Shown here piece by piece: positions 1 through 8,664 of a stretch of DNA of 64,000 nt (its first letter is position 1; each line of letters begins with the position of its first letter). The stretch comes from Terriglobia bacterium. GTDB taxonomy: Bacteria; Acidobacteriota; Terriglobia; Terriglobales; Acidobacteriaceae. Position numbers and translations under genes: made by a program. The stretch is from NCBI GenBank assembly GCA_020073665.1, contig JAIQEU010000008.1, positions 131,748 through 195,747 of the forward strand, read 5' to 3'. Below the pieces are notes generated by a model. That model did not search any database. It was not told the origin of the DNA and saw only the letters and a list, made by a program, of their open reading frames with translations.

Positions 1-58
1 AAAGAAGGTTTCCGAAGCCCGCCGTACCTCGGGCGGAACCAAGCTGGCGTAGGGCGGT

Positions 59-544
59 TCAGTCTCTCTTCGCCGGTTCGGCTCCTGCATCCTGGGGAAA
101 TGACTTGAAGGCCACCTCGCGTGATTTCGAGGTGGTCTTTTTGTTGGCATCGGTTTCGTTGTGGGTCAGCGTCCCCTTCAGCACGTAGTAGGCTTCGTCA
201 CCGGGGTTCTTTCCCTCTCCCCGCTCGATCGTGCCCTTGAATTCAAACCAGACGCCATGCACGGTGTCGGTGGTGAAGCTGATTTTGTTGCCGTCGAGCT
301 TACCCTGCTTGAAGAACTGGTCGAGAAACTGTCCCTTGTCACTCTCCAGGTCTCCGTAGCGGGACACGAAACCGGTGAGGCGTCCTTCATCCTCCACCGT
401 GACCTGTACGAATTCGCCATCCTGCAGGAAGGCGTACATGCCGGAATAGTCTTCCGACGCTTTGGCCGGCGGCGGCGTGGACGGGTTCTGTCCGGCCAGC
501 CACGAAGCGCTCAGCACCAGCAAAACCATCACCAATCTGTTCAT
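59..544 (-). CDS. Small secreted protein of unknown function
   Basis: This encodes 161 residues with an N-terminal signal peptide (hydrophobic residues 4-17, followed by a likely cleavage around AGQ). The mature part is acidic and contains alternating short strands with the pattern G-x-Y-x-F-L-x-D-G-E-F-V-Q-V near residue 35, which suggests a small beta-barrel or lipocalin-like fold. A strong GGGAGGAG ribosome-binding site lies just before the ATG. It is transcribed away from the tonB-like gene, and the two share the intergenic region from 545 on. I do not recognise a named family, and function is unknown. An export role is inferred only from the signal peptide. Confidence 0.7.
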   Translation of the reverse strand: MNRLVMVLLVLSASWLAGQNPSTPPPAKASEDYSGMYAFLQDGEFVQVTVEDEGRLTGFVSRYGDLESDKGQFLDQFFKQGKLDGNKISFTTDTVHGVWFEFKGTIERGEGKNPGDEAYYVLKGTLTHNETDANKKTTSKSREVAFKSFPQDAGAEPAKRD

Positions 545-724
545 ACTCCTCCCACCAGCCGTGCCTTAACCACAGTGTTCGACGTTCGCCATGCGTCGAA
601 GGTTGTAAGGGCCGGCAGCCAGCATCCTGGCAAGTTCATTGCTTTCAAAGCGTGAACGCTATTAGACCACGGAAGCCACCGTGGGATGAACTGCCGAATA
701 TGCTCGATCCCGGACTTGCAAGGC

Positions 725-730
725 TATAAT
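725..730 (+). promoter_or_regulatory. Perfect TATAAT -10 hexamer upstream of the TonB-family gene
   Basis: A perfect TATAAT lies 31 bases before the ATG at 761 and 64 bases before the ATG at 794. No good -35 hexamer is seen 16-18 bases upstream. If it is used, it excludes any start codon upstream of it and supports a start at 761 or 794. Confidence 0.4.
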
Positions 731-793
731 GAAACACTTCCTGCCGCTGCAGTGTGCCGCATGAAACAGGGCTCGGGGCGTGACGAATCCACG

Positions 794-2485
794 ATGAAGC
801 AATGGGCGAAGCCTGTCACGGCCCCCACTTTGCTGGTTCGCCTTGATCCCTGGCCCAAGGTATTTCTTCGCAACCTCGCGGATTTGATCTGGCCGCGGCG
901 GCAACCGCCGCTTCGACTCGTATCGCGCCCGGGACCCTTCTGGCCCGATGTCTTTGTCAGATCGCGTCTCCCGTGGCGCGGTCTTCTGGAGTCTGCCCTC
1001 TACCACGCGTTGGTTCTGGCCACCCTGTTGGGTCTCTCCGATGTGTGGCCGGTCCAGCCACAGATCGTCGCCCGATCTAGTTTCAGCCACGCGGACGTAA
1101 TCTACTACCCGGCTTCCGAATACCTTCCGCCGCTCAACACCGGTGGCGCTGAGCGCCCGCCGAAAAAGGGCGAACCCGAGTACGCGCCGCAGCCCATTAT
1201 CTCGGTGCCGCGTGAAGCGGATAACCGCACTCAAACCATCGTCACGCCGCCGGATATCAAGTTAAAGAACGACGTCCCCTTACCCAACATCGTGGCCTGG
1301 TCGCAGACTCCGTCGGCGCCTCTGGCCGCGACCGCACGCTCGGTGTCCGAGATGAAGCTGCCCACATTGCCGGCGCCGGTAGTTTCTCCCTCCCCGGAGG
1401 TCACCCAGACCGCAGCCCATCCCATTCCTTCCCTGCCGGAATCGGTGGTGGCGCCCCCACCCGCGCTCGAAGCCGCTGCCACGCAAAGGCTCGGGGACAT
1501 CACCATCGGACACCAAGAGGTGGTGCCGCCGGCGCCGCAGTTGCCAGTGGCGGAGCAACGCGCCGCAGCAACCATGGCGCGACAAAGTCTGGGGGGCGGT
1601 GCTGCCCTGGTGGTGCCGCCACCACCGCAAATCCAGGGCACTGGGACTCGCGATACTGGCGGAAAGCTGATCGCGCTTGGCATCCATCCGGTTGCACCCA
1701 CCGGGCCCATCGAGGTGCCGGCGGGGAACCGCCGAGGTGAGTTTGCCGCCACTCCCCAGGGCAAGCGCGGGGCCCCGGGAACGCCAGATGTTACCGGTGG
1801 CGGAGATAAGGGCACCGACGGGCATGCGGGAGGGGGCAACGGCGGCTCAAATGGCGCCGGCTCAGGCAACAACAAGAACGGCATTCCATCCGGGCTTTAC
1901 GTGGGCGCGGGGCCGCACGCTACGTCCACCGTGGGTGGAGGCTCAGGGGGCGATGGAACCGGCCATGCCAATGCATCGTCCAATTCGTCCGATCCCCGCC
2001 TGCTCGCCGATGCTTCCCCGCCTCGGGTCACGAGCATACCCGGCAAGCCCGCGACTGAGGTGCCGGAGGCCCGTGCTACTGATCTCGACAAGAAGGTCTT
2101 CGGCGATAAGAAGTTCTACTCCATGGCGTTGAATATGCCGAACCTGAACTCGGCGGGCGGCAGCTGGGTGATTCGTTTTGCCGAGTTGAAGGGGAGTGCC
2201 GACAAGGGCGAACTCACCGCACCCCTGGCCATCCAGAAGGTCGATCCCGCTTATCCGATCGAATTAATGCGGCGCAATGTGGGGGGCACGGTCTCGCTGT
2301 ACGCGGTCATCCGCAGCGACGGATCCGTGGGTGACGTGCGCGTGCTGCGCGGCGTCGATGATCAGCTGGACGAATTTGCTCGCACGGCGCTATCCCGCTG
2401 GCGCTTTCGTCCCGCAACCAAGAACGGCAGTCCGGTAGCCATCGAAGCCGTGGTGATGATTCCCTTTCGCCCAGTCCGATTCTGA
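794..2485 (+). CDS. TonB-family protein (energy transducer TonB C-terminal domain)
   Basis: The product is a 563-residue envelope protein. It has a short basic cytoplasmic N-terminus and one membrane segment (around residues 61-79, ALYHALVLATLLGL). A very long Pro/Ala/Gly-rich linker would span the periplasm, and the C-terminal TonB domain occupies roughly the last 85 residues (KVDPAYPIELMRRNVGG ... ARTALSRWRFRPATKNG). TonB C-terminal domains normally contact outer-membrane receptors or, in stand-alone paralogues, act in envelope stress roles. No exbB/exbD or receptor lies nearby, so its partner is unknown. The start could also be ATG 761. An upstream start at 686 would precede the TATAAT box and is less likely. 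The Gly-rich linker near residues 340-400 is low complexity. Confidence 0.8.
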   Translation: MKQWAKPVTAPTLLVRLDPWPKVFLRNLADLIWPRRQPPLRLVSRPGPFWPDVFVRSRLPWRGLLESALYHALVLATLLGLSDVWPVQPQIVARSSFSHADVIYYPASEYLPPLNTGGAERPPKKGEPEYAPQPIISVPREADNRTQTIVTPPDIKLKNDVPLPNIVAWSQTPSAPLAATARSVSEMKLPTLPAPVVSPSPEVTQTAAHPIPSLPESVVAPPPALEAAATQRLGDITIGHQEVVPPAPQLPVAEQRAAATMARQSLGGGAALVVPPPPQIQGTGTRDTGGKLIALGIHPVAPTGPIEVPAGNRRGEFAATPQGKRGAPGTPDVTGGGDKGTDGHAGGGNGGSNGAGSGNNKNGIPSGLYVGAGPHATSTVGGGSGGDGTGHANASSNSSDPRLLADASPPRVTSIPGKPATEVPEARATDLDKKVFGDKKFYSMALNMPNLNSAGGSWVIRFAELKGSADKGELTAPLAIQKVDPAYPIELMRRNVGGTVSLYAVIRSDGSVGDVRVLRGVDDQLDEFARTALSRWRFRPATKNGSPVAIEAVVMIPFRPVRF

Positions 2486-2490
2486 GGCAG

Positions 2491-2578
2491 ATCGCAGGCG
2501 GCAGGTCGCAGGCGGCAAAAGCCGCCCGACCTGAAAGTTAGGAACGAGAGGCCTGTCACCTGCCGCCTGCGACCTGGC
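2491..2578. terminator. Imperfect inverted repeat between convergent genes
   Basis: GCAGGCGGCAGGT near 2494 is answered by ACCTGCCGCCTGC near 2559, with a smaller GCGGC-AAAA-GCCGC hairpin in between. The repeat fills the gap between two convergent stop codons and could end transcription in both directions. There is no long T run, so a Rho-independent mechanism is uncertain. The unit resembles a dispersed short repeat. Confidence 0.4.
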
Positions 2579-2579
2579 T

Positions 2580-4808
2580 CTAGGCTTTTGCCGCCTTGCC
2601 TTCCAATGCGGCATAGATGGCGGGGTTCGAACATACTTCGAAGTAGCGGCCATCGGTCCAGCGCTGCAGAGAAAAAGTCCGCGGATCAATCTGCGGGATG
2701 CGGCTGCCTCTCACAATGACTCGGCGGAAGGTCCCGTTCCCCAGGGGAACCATGCCGGTGTGCAGTTGAAAATCCTCTTTCCCCCACAGCTCGGGCAGCT
2801 TGAGATGGCAAGGTTCGAGCGATATCTCCTGCTTTAGCCTGCCGAAAGCGGCCTCGCTCATGCGAATGCCATTCAAGTTGTAGTTCATGAGGAAATCCTC
2901 GGCGCTCTCCCCCGCGTCGGCGGCGCTGACCGTCTGAAACAGGTAAACGTTGAATGGGCTTCCCAGCGCTTCGATTGGTTTCCGGCCGCGTTTGCTGCAG
3001 GATGACAGGCGGTCACTTTCATTTAACGCGTCGGAGATCATGACCCGCTGCTCGCCGTCCATCAAGTACATGGGCGCCGAATCCTGGTAGGAAATGCCCA
3101 GGCCCAATTCCAGCCCCGGCAGGCCGGAGCGCTCCAGCAACTGGTTGTATCCGCGGACGATTTCGATGATTTCGCGCGCCAACACGCAGGCCCGGGCCAC
3201 GGCCAGGCTGGGTTCATCTTCCCGCTCCAGCAGCGCCAGGATAATGGCATCGCCTTCCAGGAACACTTTGCTGGCGTCATACTTGGACAGCAGCTTGTTT
3301 ACAGGGTCGTAAAAATTCAGACTGAAATAGGAGGCTGGATTCAGGCCCCGCTGCAACAGCGACCGGGTCAGGCGGGAGGAGTCGCGGACGTCGGCCTTGA
3401 TGACGACGTGGCGCACCACTTTCTCTTCTACCGGTTTCTGCTCTTCCGGCAGCAGGAACTCGTAGAGCGTGCCGTTCATGGCGGAGAGTTCGCGCATTTT
3501 GGCGTTGCCAATGAGGTTGACGCTGTCGAGCGCCCCGTTCAGCACCTCCAGCCGCCGCAGGTCGCGGTGAAAACGCAGGAAGTCACGTAGAAACCGCCCG
3601 GCCATTCTTGCCCGCTCGGCTCCGCGGCATCCAGCGACGCGATTGACCGCGGCTTGCAAGCTGTCCGAAGAGAGCTTGCCGTGCTCCTGGATCAGCTTGT
3701 ACACACGATCGCGTTCGTCGCGCAAGATCAATCCATTTTTCAATTGCTGCGGGTGGATGCGGGGCGAGTACTCCGTCAGCAGCGGCGCCACCTCGTAGGA
3801 AGCCACCACGTAATCCATGACACCTTCGCGCTCCAGGCATTCCAGCCAGGCCGCCAGCCGCGTCTTCTGGGCCCGCCCGTCGCTGGTGGAATCATCAGGG
3901 CTGCCTGAGCCTACCAATTCTTGCGCGTTCTCGGGTACGTTGAGCCAGGCGTCGAGCTTGCTTTCGTCCTGGGCGTCGGAGCCCAGCGCCAGCGATTGCA
4001 GGAACTCGCAGGCAATACGCCGGATGTTTGAAAACCGGTCCGGGTCGCGGTCGAAGTTGCCGAGCATGACGTAATGTTCCGCATTCAGGTAAGTGTCGCG
4101 ACCGTCTTCGGAGAAAACCAAGGGGTTCAAGAAAAGCCGGTATCGCTCTTCTCCCATATTTCCAAACAGGGAGCGCCGCATGCGCGCCAGGGTTTCTTTT
4201 TCGATTTCGCGGATGATGCGAAACAACTCCTGCCCGGTCTTGCGCAGGATGATCTTCTTGGCCACCTGGAACTCTGCGACCCGCTCGCGGTACTCCGCCG
4301 CTTTCTGCTGCCGCACCCCTTCGTAGCTCTTGAGCATGATGCGGCCACGCTCCAGGATCTGCGCGAACTGGGAACTCAGCTCAACCCGCAGGAACTTGAC
4401 AATTGCCACCCGGCCGAGAAAATCAACCGAGAGATTGCCCGCGGCCTTGGCCCGGTTCAGAGCCGATATGTGGACTTCCGCCAGCAAGGGCTTCAGATCG
4501 GAAAGTTCGGCCTGGGGACGTGCTTGGGATCGCGCCCCAGATCCTGACCCGATGAAATGATTGCCCAGCGCCTTCTCGGGTTCCTCCGCCTCCAACAGTC
4601 TTTCGATGTTGCCGTACCGGGTGATCAGCCGTGCAATCTGCAGCCTTCCCTGCTCCACGAACTTGGGCGTGAGGTGAACGTCGTGGCGAAGGTTATCAAT
4701 GCCAGGCTGCAGGCCCTCCAAAGACAGCGAAGGGCTATAGGCCGCCAGTTTCGGCGGTTCCATCTCCTCTGCTGAGGGCCCGAGTTTGAAAAAGGGGATG
4801 CGTGGCAT
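2580..4808 (-). CDS. Large protein with a class III nucleotidyl cyclase-like domain
   Basis: The product has 742 residues and no signal peptide. Residues 1-460 are mostly helical and unrecognised, with charged segments that could form coiled coils. From about residue 470 it resembles a class III adenylate/guanylate cyclase catalytic domain. It has ADVRDSSRLT at 472 (first metal Asp), FLEGDAIILAL about 45 residues later (second metal Asp), and DALNESDRL about 120 residues on, which matches the Asn...Arg transition-state motif. About 115 residues follow the cyclase-like part. The ATG at 4808 was chosen because the conserved-looking sequence begins there and it lies 14 bases after the stop of the TPR gene; an open frame continues upstream. 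Cyclic nucleotide synthesis is an inference from these residues only. Confidence 0.65.
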   Translation of the reverse strand: MPRIPFFKLGPSAEEMEPPKLAAYSPSLSLEGLQPGIDNLRHDVHLTPKFVEQGRLQIARLITRYGNIERLLEAEEPEKALGNHFIGSGSGARSQARPQAELSDLKPLLAEVHISALNRAKAAGNLSVDFLGRVAIVKFLRVELSSQFAQILERGRIMLKSYEGVRQQKAAEYRERVAEFQVAKKIILRKTGQELFRIIREIEKETLARMRRSLFGNMGEERYRLFLNPLVFSEDGRDTYLNAEHYVMLGNFDRDPDRFSNIRRIACEFLQSLALGSDAQDESKLDAWLNVPENAQELVGSGSPDDSTSDGRAQKTRLAAWLECLEREGVMDYVVASYEVAPLLTEYSPRIHPQQLKNGLILRDERDRVYKLIQEHGKLSSDSLQAAVNRVAGCRGAERARMAGRFLRDFLRFHRDLRRLEVLNGALDSVNLIGNAKMRELSAMNGTLYEFLLPEEQKPVEEKVVRHVVIKADVRDSSRLTRSLLQRGLNPASYFSLNFYDPVNKLLSKYDASKVFLEGDAIILALLEREDEPSLAVARACVLAREIIEIVRGYNQLLERSGLPGLELGLGISYQDSAPMYLMDGEQRVMISDALNESDRLSSCSKRGRKPIEALGSPFNVYLFQTVSAADAGESAEDFLMNYNLNGIRMSEAAFGRLKQEISLEPCHLKLPELWGKEDFQLHTGMVPLGNGTFRRVIVRGSRIPQIDPRTFSLQRWTDGRYFEVCSNPAIYAALEGKAAKA

Positions 4809-4822
4809 GTAGAAGTTTCGTC

Positions 4823-6295
4823 CTAGGGCTGCCGGTCCTGGCCCACCAGGCTGGCGCGGAACTGCGGCACCACCAGGGCCTGCTCGATAGTGGGCACGTT
4901 CAGCACCGCGAGTTTTCCGCCCAGCGAATCCGCCTGGGCGGTGGTTCCGGTGTGCCCATAAGCCTGCCACAACAGGCGCATGGAAAGCGGATCAGAAGAG
5001 TCCTCCTCCAGATGTGGAATTGCTTCAGCGTACTTGCCTTGCGCGGCCAACACTGCTCCAGCCGCGGCATGATACGAGAGTTGGACGATCTGGCTGCGGC
5101 TGTTCTGCGCCATGGTCTCCAGTTTCTTGACCGCATCCTGCGCCGGTTCTGTCGCCTGGGCTTCCGCGGCCCGGGTGGCCCGCACGCGCAACAGGCGGGC
5201 CATTTCCTCGTCCAGATCGCTGCGCGAGGTTCCGCGGTGCTCCTGCAAAGCTTGGTAGGCGGCGTCCAGATGCTTGATTGCCGCCTTGTAGTCGGGTTCA
5301 TACAGCGCCAGGCTTCGCTGCGCCTCGGCTTCCAGCACCGCCAGTCCGGCGTGGTGGGCATGTTTCGCCACTTCGCGGAGCGCGTGCTCGGCTTGTTTGC
5401 GGTTGTTGTCCCGGATCCAGGTCGCGGCCGACTGCAACTCGTACTCCACCTTCTCGCTCTCGCCCGGGGCGAACACGATGGCGCGCGCGTATTCGTCACG
5501 CGCGTCTTCTTCCTTTCCCATCACCGCATAGGTGTCGGCAACACCCAATTCCGAACCAAAATTGGGATCGATCTTGATGCTGATGCGGTACTGCTCCAGG
5601 GCCGCGTCGAACTTGCCGGCCAGGCGCAGAATCTCCCCATAGGAATCGTGCGGGTTGGGCTGATCTGGCTGCAGCGCAACGTAACGGTCCATCGCCGCAA
5701 ACCCTTTTTCGAAATCGCCGCTGAAGGCGTAGGCATAGCCGAGCTCGTTCAGCGCCGCCGGATAATCCGGATTCAGGGTCACCGCGCGTTCCAGCACCAT
5801 GATGGCTTGCGCGTATCGCTCCTTCCGTACCAGCCACCCTCCGGCAAGGAACGCCAACCGCTGGTCCCGCGGATACTCAGTCAACAGGTCATTCATGGCG
5901 GCTATCGCCGGCATGTAGTTATCTTCCTGTACTCCCGCCAGCCAACGGATCAGCAGCCGCTCCGCCGGCCTCACCCGCCCGGCAAGTTGCTTAGCACGCA
6001 GGCGCGTGGCTTCCTGCTCTTCGGGATCGCGGGTCAGGTGCGACAGCAGCATCAACGCCTGGGCAAACTTCGGGTCTGCCTTGGTCGCGGCGCGCAGTTC
6101 ATTCAAGGCGTCGGCGGTACGCAGGTACTCCAGGTTCTGCATCGCCTTCTCGAAGCGCCTGCGCGCGGTTGCCGAGGAGGTCGTGACCGGCAGGTTAGCG
6201 GAGATGTTTTTGTGCGCGCTCCCGGCCGGATTGGAATACGCGACACCGGCCGAGGACAAGACTGCAAGCAGGCAGGCACACCAAAGGTGACGCAT
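4823..6295 (-). CDS. Secreted TPR-repeat protein
   Basis: This is a 490-residue protein with an N-terminal signal peptide (LWCACLLAVLSSAGVAYS). It carries at least six tetratricopeptide repeats, recognisable by alternating A/L/Y/A positions such as ALNELGYAYAFSGDFEKGFAAMDRYVALQPD and LEQYRISIKIDPNFGSEL-type units. TPR arrays act as protein-protein scaffolds. A GAGGAGC ribosome-binding site precedes the ATG. It is the first gene of a two-gene minus-strand unit, with the cyclase-like gene starting 14 bases after its stop, so the two products may work together at the envelope. No enzymatic motif is visible. Confidence 0.8.
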   Translation of the reverse strand: MRHLWCACLLAVLSSAGVAYSNPAGSAHKNISANLPVTTSSATARRRFEKAMQNLEYLRTADALNELRAATKADPKFAQALMLLSHLTRDPEEQEATRLRAKQLAGRVRPAERLLIRWLAGVQEDNYMPAIAAMNDLLTEYPRDQRLAFLAGGWLVRKERYAQAIMVLERAVTLNPDYPAALNELGYAYAFSGDFEKGFAAMDRYVALQPDQPNPHDSYGEILRLAGKFDAALEQYRISIKIDPNFGSELGVADTYAVMGKEEDARDEYARAIVFAPGESEKVEYELQSAATWIRDNNRKQAEHALREVAKHAHHAGLAVLEAEAQRSLALYEPDYKAAIKHLDAAYQALQEHRGTSRSDLDEEMARLLRVRATRAAEAQATEPAQDAVKKLETMAQNSRSQIVQLSYHAAAGAVLAAQGKYAEAIPHLEEDSSDPLSMRLLWQAYGHTGTTAQADSLGGKLAVLNVPTIEQALVVPQFRASLVGQDRQP

Positions 6296-6431
6296 GCGCT
6301 CCTCGGAAACCGTTGATTTTTCTACTCATGCGGAGCGTAACACGCGCTCCGAGGGGGGCCAACGTTACCCAAGTTACCGCCGGAAGGTGTTGATTTTTGT
6401 ACGGATTGGCAGGCGTAGAGATTTTCCGTCC

Positions 6432-7616
6432 TCAGATCTTAAGGAAGATCCCCTTGCGCGACAGCACCCACATCGCCACCCAGCACATAAGCACATAGGT
6501 CAGCGCATAAAGCAGCGAGGCGTTGGGCGGACTGGCCAGCGGGGCGAACAGGCGTTGATAGATCTTCTCTTGCCAGGTCATCGTCGAACCGTCCGCCAAT
6601 CGCACCCCCATGCGATCGATCCAGTGGGCGATCATCTCGGCGAACACGTAGGCCGCGATTGGGTTCACGCCGAAGACCAGGAATGGTTTGGCCCAGCCGC
6701 GCCACTGCTGGATGTCCAGTATCCAGTAGCAGACCGCCAGCGCAACCGAGGCGAAGCCGGCGGTGAAGATCACGAAGGAGGGCGTCCACAGGTTCTTGTT
6801 GATCGGGAACCACGCATTCAGAATTTTGCCTGCGATCAGGCCAATCACTCCGAAGGCGACGAGGCCGAGCGCTTTTGTTTGCGGACTGCGCTCAGAACGG
6901 ATCCATCCGCCCGTCAGCACGCCCAGCAAACTGGTGGCGATCGCCGGGATGGTGCTGATCACGCCCTCGGGGTCGCGGGTGACGTCGTACAAATGGCCTA
7001 TCAGCAGCTTGCGATCGAGCCACGCTGCCAGGTTGCGGTTGGGATCAAGAAAGGGCATGTCGTGGGTCGGCACGCCGAAGCCGGGCACGGGAACAAAGCG
7101 CATAAGAAGCCAGTAGCCGGCCAGGCATCCGATAATGGTCAGCACCTGGCCGCGCCGGCTTGACCACAGCGCAACCAAGGCCGAGATGACGTAGCAGATA
7201 GCAATCCGCTGCAGCACGCCATACACGCGCCATGTGGACAACTGGTAGTGATTGGGGAATCCATTCAAAAACAGTCCGAGTGCAAACAGGATGGCGCCGC
7301 GGCGCAGCACGTGCAGCATCAGGTCACGCCGGGACTCGCCACGTTTCAGCCGTGACGCAAACGAATAGCTCATCGACACGCCAACGATGAACAGGAATGA
7401 CGGGAAGACCAAGTCGGTTGGCGTCCAGCCATTCCACTGGGCGTGCTTGAGCGGCCAGTAGGAAGACGGCTCGTCGCCGGCGTTGTTGACCAGGATCATC
7501 AACGCGATGGTCGCTCCCCGGAACAGATCGAGAGACATCAACCGTCCGGCCAGCCGCGGTGACGGCTGGGACGGCGCGGTAGTCGAACTCGAGTGTGTGG
7601 CCCAGGTCGCAGTCAT
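6432..7616 (-). CDS. NagX/heparan-alpha-glucosaminide N-acetyltransferase-like membrane protein
   Basis: The product has 394 residues and about ten membrane segments. The N-terminal RLMSLDLFRGATIALMILVNN motif, the WNGWTPTDLVFPSFLFIVGVSMSYS segment and VLQRIAICYVISAL are typical of the DUF5009/NagX family, which is related to human HGSNAT. Members transfer acyl groups to sugars across the membrane; bacterial NagX is linked to glucosamine or chitin-sugar use. The substrate here is inferred only from family. The start is 18 bases downstream of the creatininase-family stop, so the two are probably co-transcribed. An internal start at 7538 (MSLDLFRG) would remove a low-complexity leader and cannot be excluded. 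Confidence 0.85.
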   Translation of the reverse strand: MTATWATHSSSTTAPSQPSPRLAGRLMSLDLFRGATIALMILVNNAGDEPSSYWPLKHAQWNGWTPTDLVFPSFLFIVGVSMSYSFASRLKRGESRRDLMLHVLRRGAILFALGLFLNGFPNHYQLSTWRVYGVLQRIAICYVISALVALWSSRRGQVLTIIGCLAGYWLLMRFVPVPGFGVPTHDMPFLDPNRNLAAWLDRKLLIGHLYDVTRDPEGVISTIPAIATSLLGVLTGGWIRSERSPQTKALGLVAFGVIGLIAGKILNAWFPINKNLWTPSFVIFTAGFASVALAVCYWILDIQQWRGWAKPFLVFGVNPIAAYVFAEMIAHWIDRMGVRLADGSTMTWQEKIYQRLFAPLASPPNASLLYALTYVLMCWVAMWVLSRKGIFLKI

Positions 7617-7633
7617 GAAAGTGCTACGGCGTT

Positions 7634-8506
7634 CTACGGCCGCGTATCCAACGGGTGCTTGATCTTCTCGAAATATTCGTTTTGCAGCTTCAGGCCCTCC
7701 TGATCAGCTTTGACCGCTTGAATGGCTTTGACGATCGCATCCTGCCAGGACTTCATTTCATATTCGCCCAGTTCACGCGTGGCCAACCCGCCTTCTCCGG
7801 AATAGTGATTGGGGAAGCGAGCATACCACCAGATGGCGGTGTACAAAGCGTCGGGCAACTTGAGCCGGGCCTGATCGGCGCCCGACTCACTGGCTGCGCG
7901 ATCCAGGTGTACCAGGTCGGGACGGGAGATCATCATCTTGGCGGTTTCCGCTTCTCCCGCGTGCCAGTTGATGACCGTGCTCTTCTTCGGCGGACCGCCC
8001 GGCGGCGACTCGACCAGCCCCAACACGTAGACCACGTAGTCGCGCGGCTTCTCCAACTGCGTTTGAGCGAAGAACGGCAGCAGGTTTTCGTTGCCGCCGT
8101 GTCCATTCACGATGATGACCTTTTTGCAGCCGTTGCGAGCCATCTCGTCGGTGGTCTCCTGCAGCATTTCCAGCTGCAGGTGAGTGCTGTAGGCGATCGT
8201 GCCCGGCTCGTGCTGCGCTTCGAAAATCTGGCCGAAATAGTATTCCGGAAACACCACGGCAAATTCCTGTTCCGCCGCGTGCAAGGCTGCGTAGCGGACG
8301 TTCAGCAGATCGGTGCCCAGGGGCAGGTGCGGGCCGTGCTTTTCCAGGATTCCAAAGGGCAGCAGGCAGGTGCCCTGCGATTGCTGAATGGCGTGGCGGA
8401 AATCGTCCGCCGTCAGCTCCTCCCAGTGGACCGACAGTTTGACTTGTGTCCAGGCGGAGGCGGGGCAGAGCAGCAGGGCTATTAAAACGATTAGTGCATT
8501 GCGCAT
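7634..8506 (-). CDS. Secreted creatininase-family amidohydrolase
   Basis: The product has 290 residues with a signal peptide (ALIVLIALLLCPASAWTQ). It carries the metal-site signature of the creatininase family: GILEKHGPHLPLGTD near residue 48 and the VNGHGGNEN loop near residue 130. Members cleave amide or cyclic amide bonds with two metal ions (creatininase, formamide hydrolases, MftE-type). Export is unusual for creatininase itself, so the substrate is unknown. The ATG at 8506 is preceded by GGAG and begins a clean signal peptide. The open frame extends to 8617, but that extension would bury the signal. It is the first gene of a pair with the NagX-like gene. Confidence 0.85.
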   Translation of the reverse strand: MRNALIVLIALLLCPASAWTQVKLSVHWEELTADDFRHAIQQSQGTCLLPFGILEKHGPHLPLGTDLLNVRYAALHAAEQEFAVVFPEYYFGQIFEAQHEPGTIAYSTHLQLEMLQETTDEMARNGCKKVIIVNGHGGNENLLPFFAQTQLEKPRDYVVYVLGLVESPPGGPPKKSTVINWHAGEAETAKMMISRPDLVHLDRAASESGADQARLKLPDALYTAIWWYARFPNHYSGEGGLATRELGEYEMKSWQDAIVKAIQAVKADQEGLKLQNEYFEKIKHPLDTRP

Positions 8507-8664
8507 GGAAGGTTTCTCCGAGGGGCGCATTCTAGCACCAATCGCGACCTGGTTCAGCGGCCCCGCCGGATTTCTCGCTCTGAATCCGATTCGACCTTTG
8601 GTTACTCTCGTCACCATGTCTTGTCACCATTGTCAGGCTATGATCAGGGGGAAATGGGGCAGTC

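Noticed and set aside
4802-6316. A 504-codon plus-strand frame opposite the TPR gene
   Set aside because: The antisense product is rich in Gln, His and Arg and has no domain, while the minus strand encodes clear TPR repeats with a signal peptide and ribosome-binding site.
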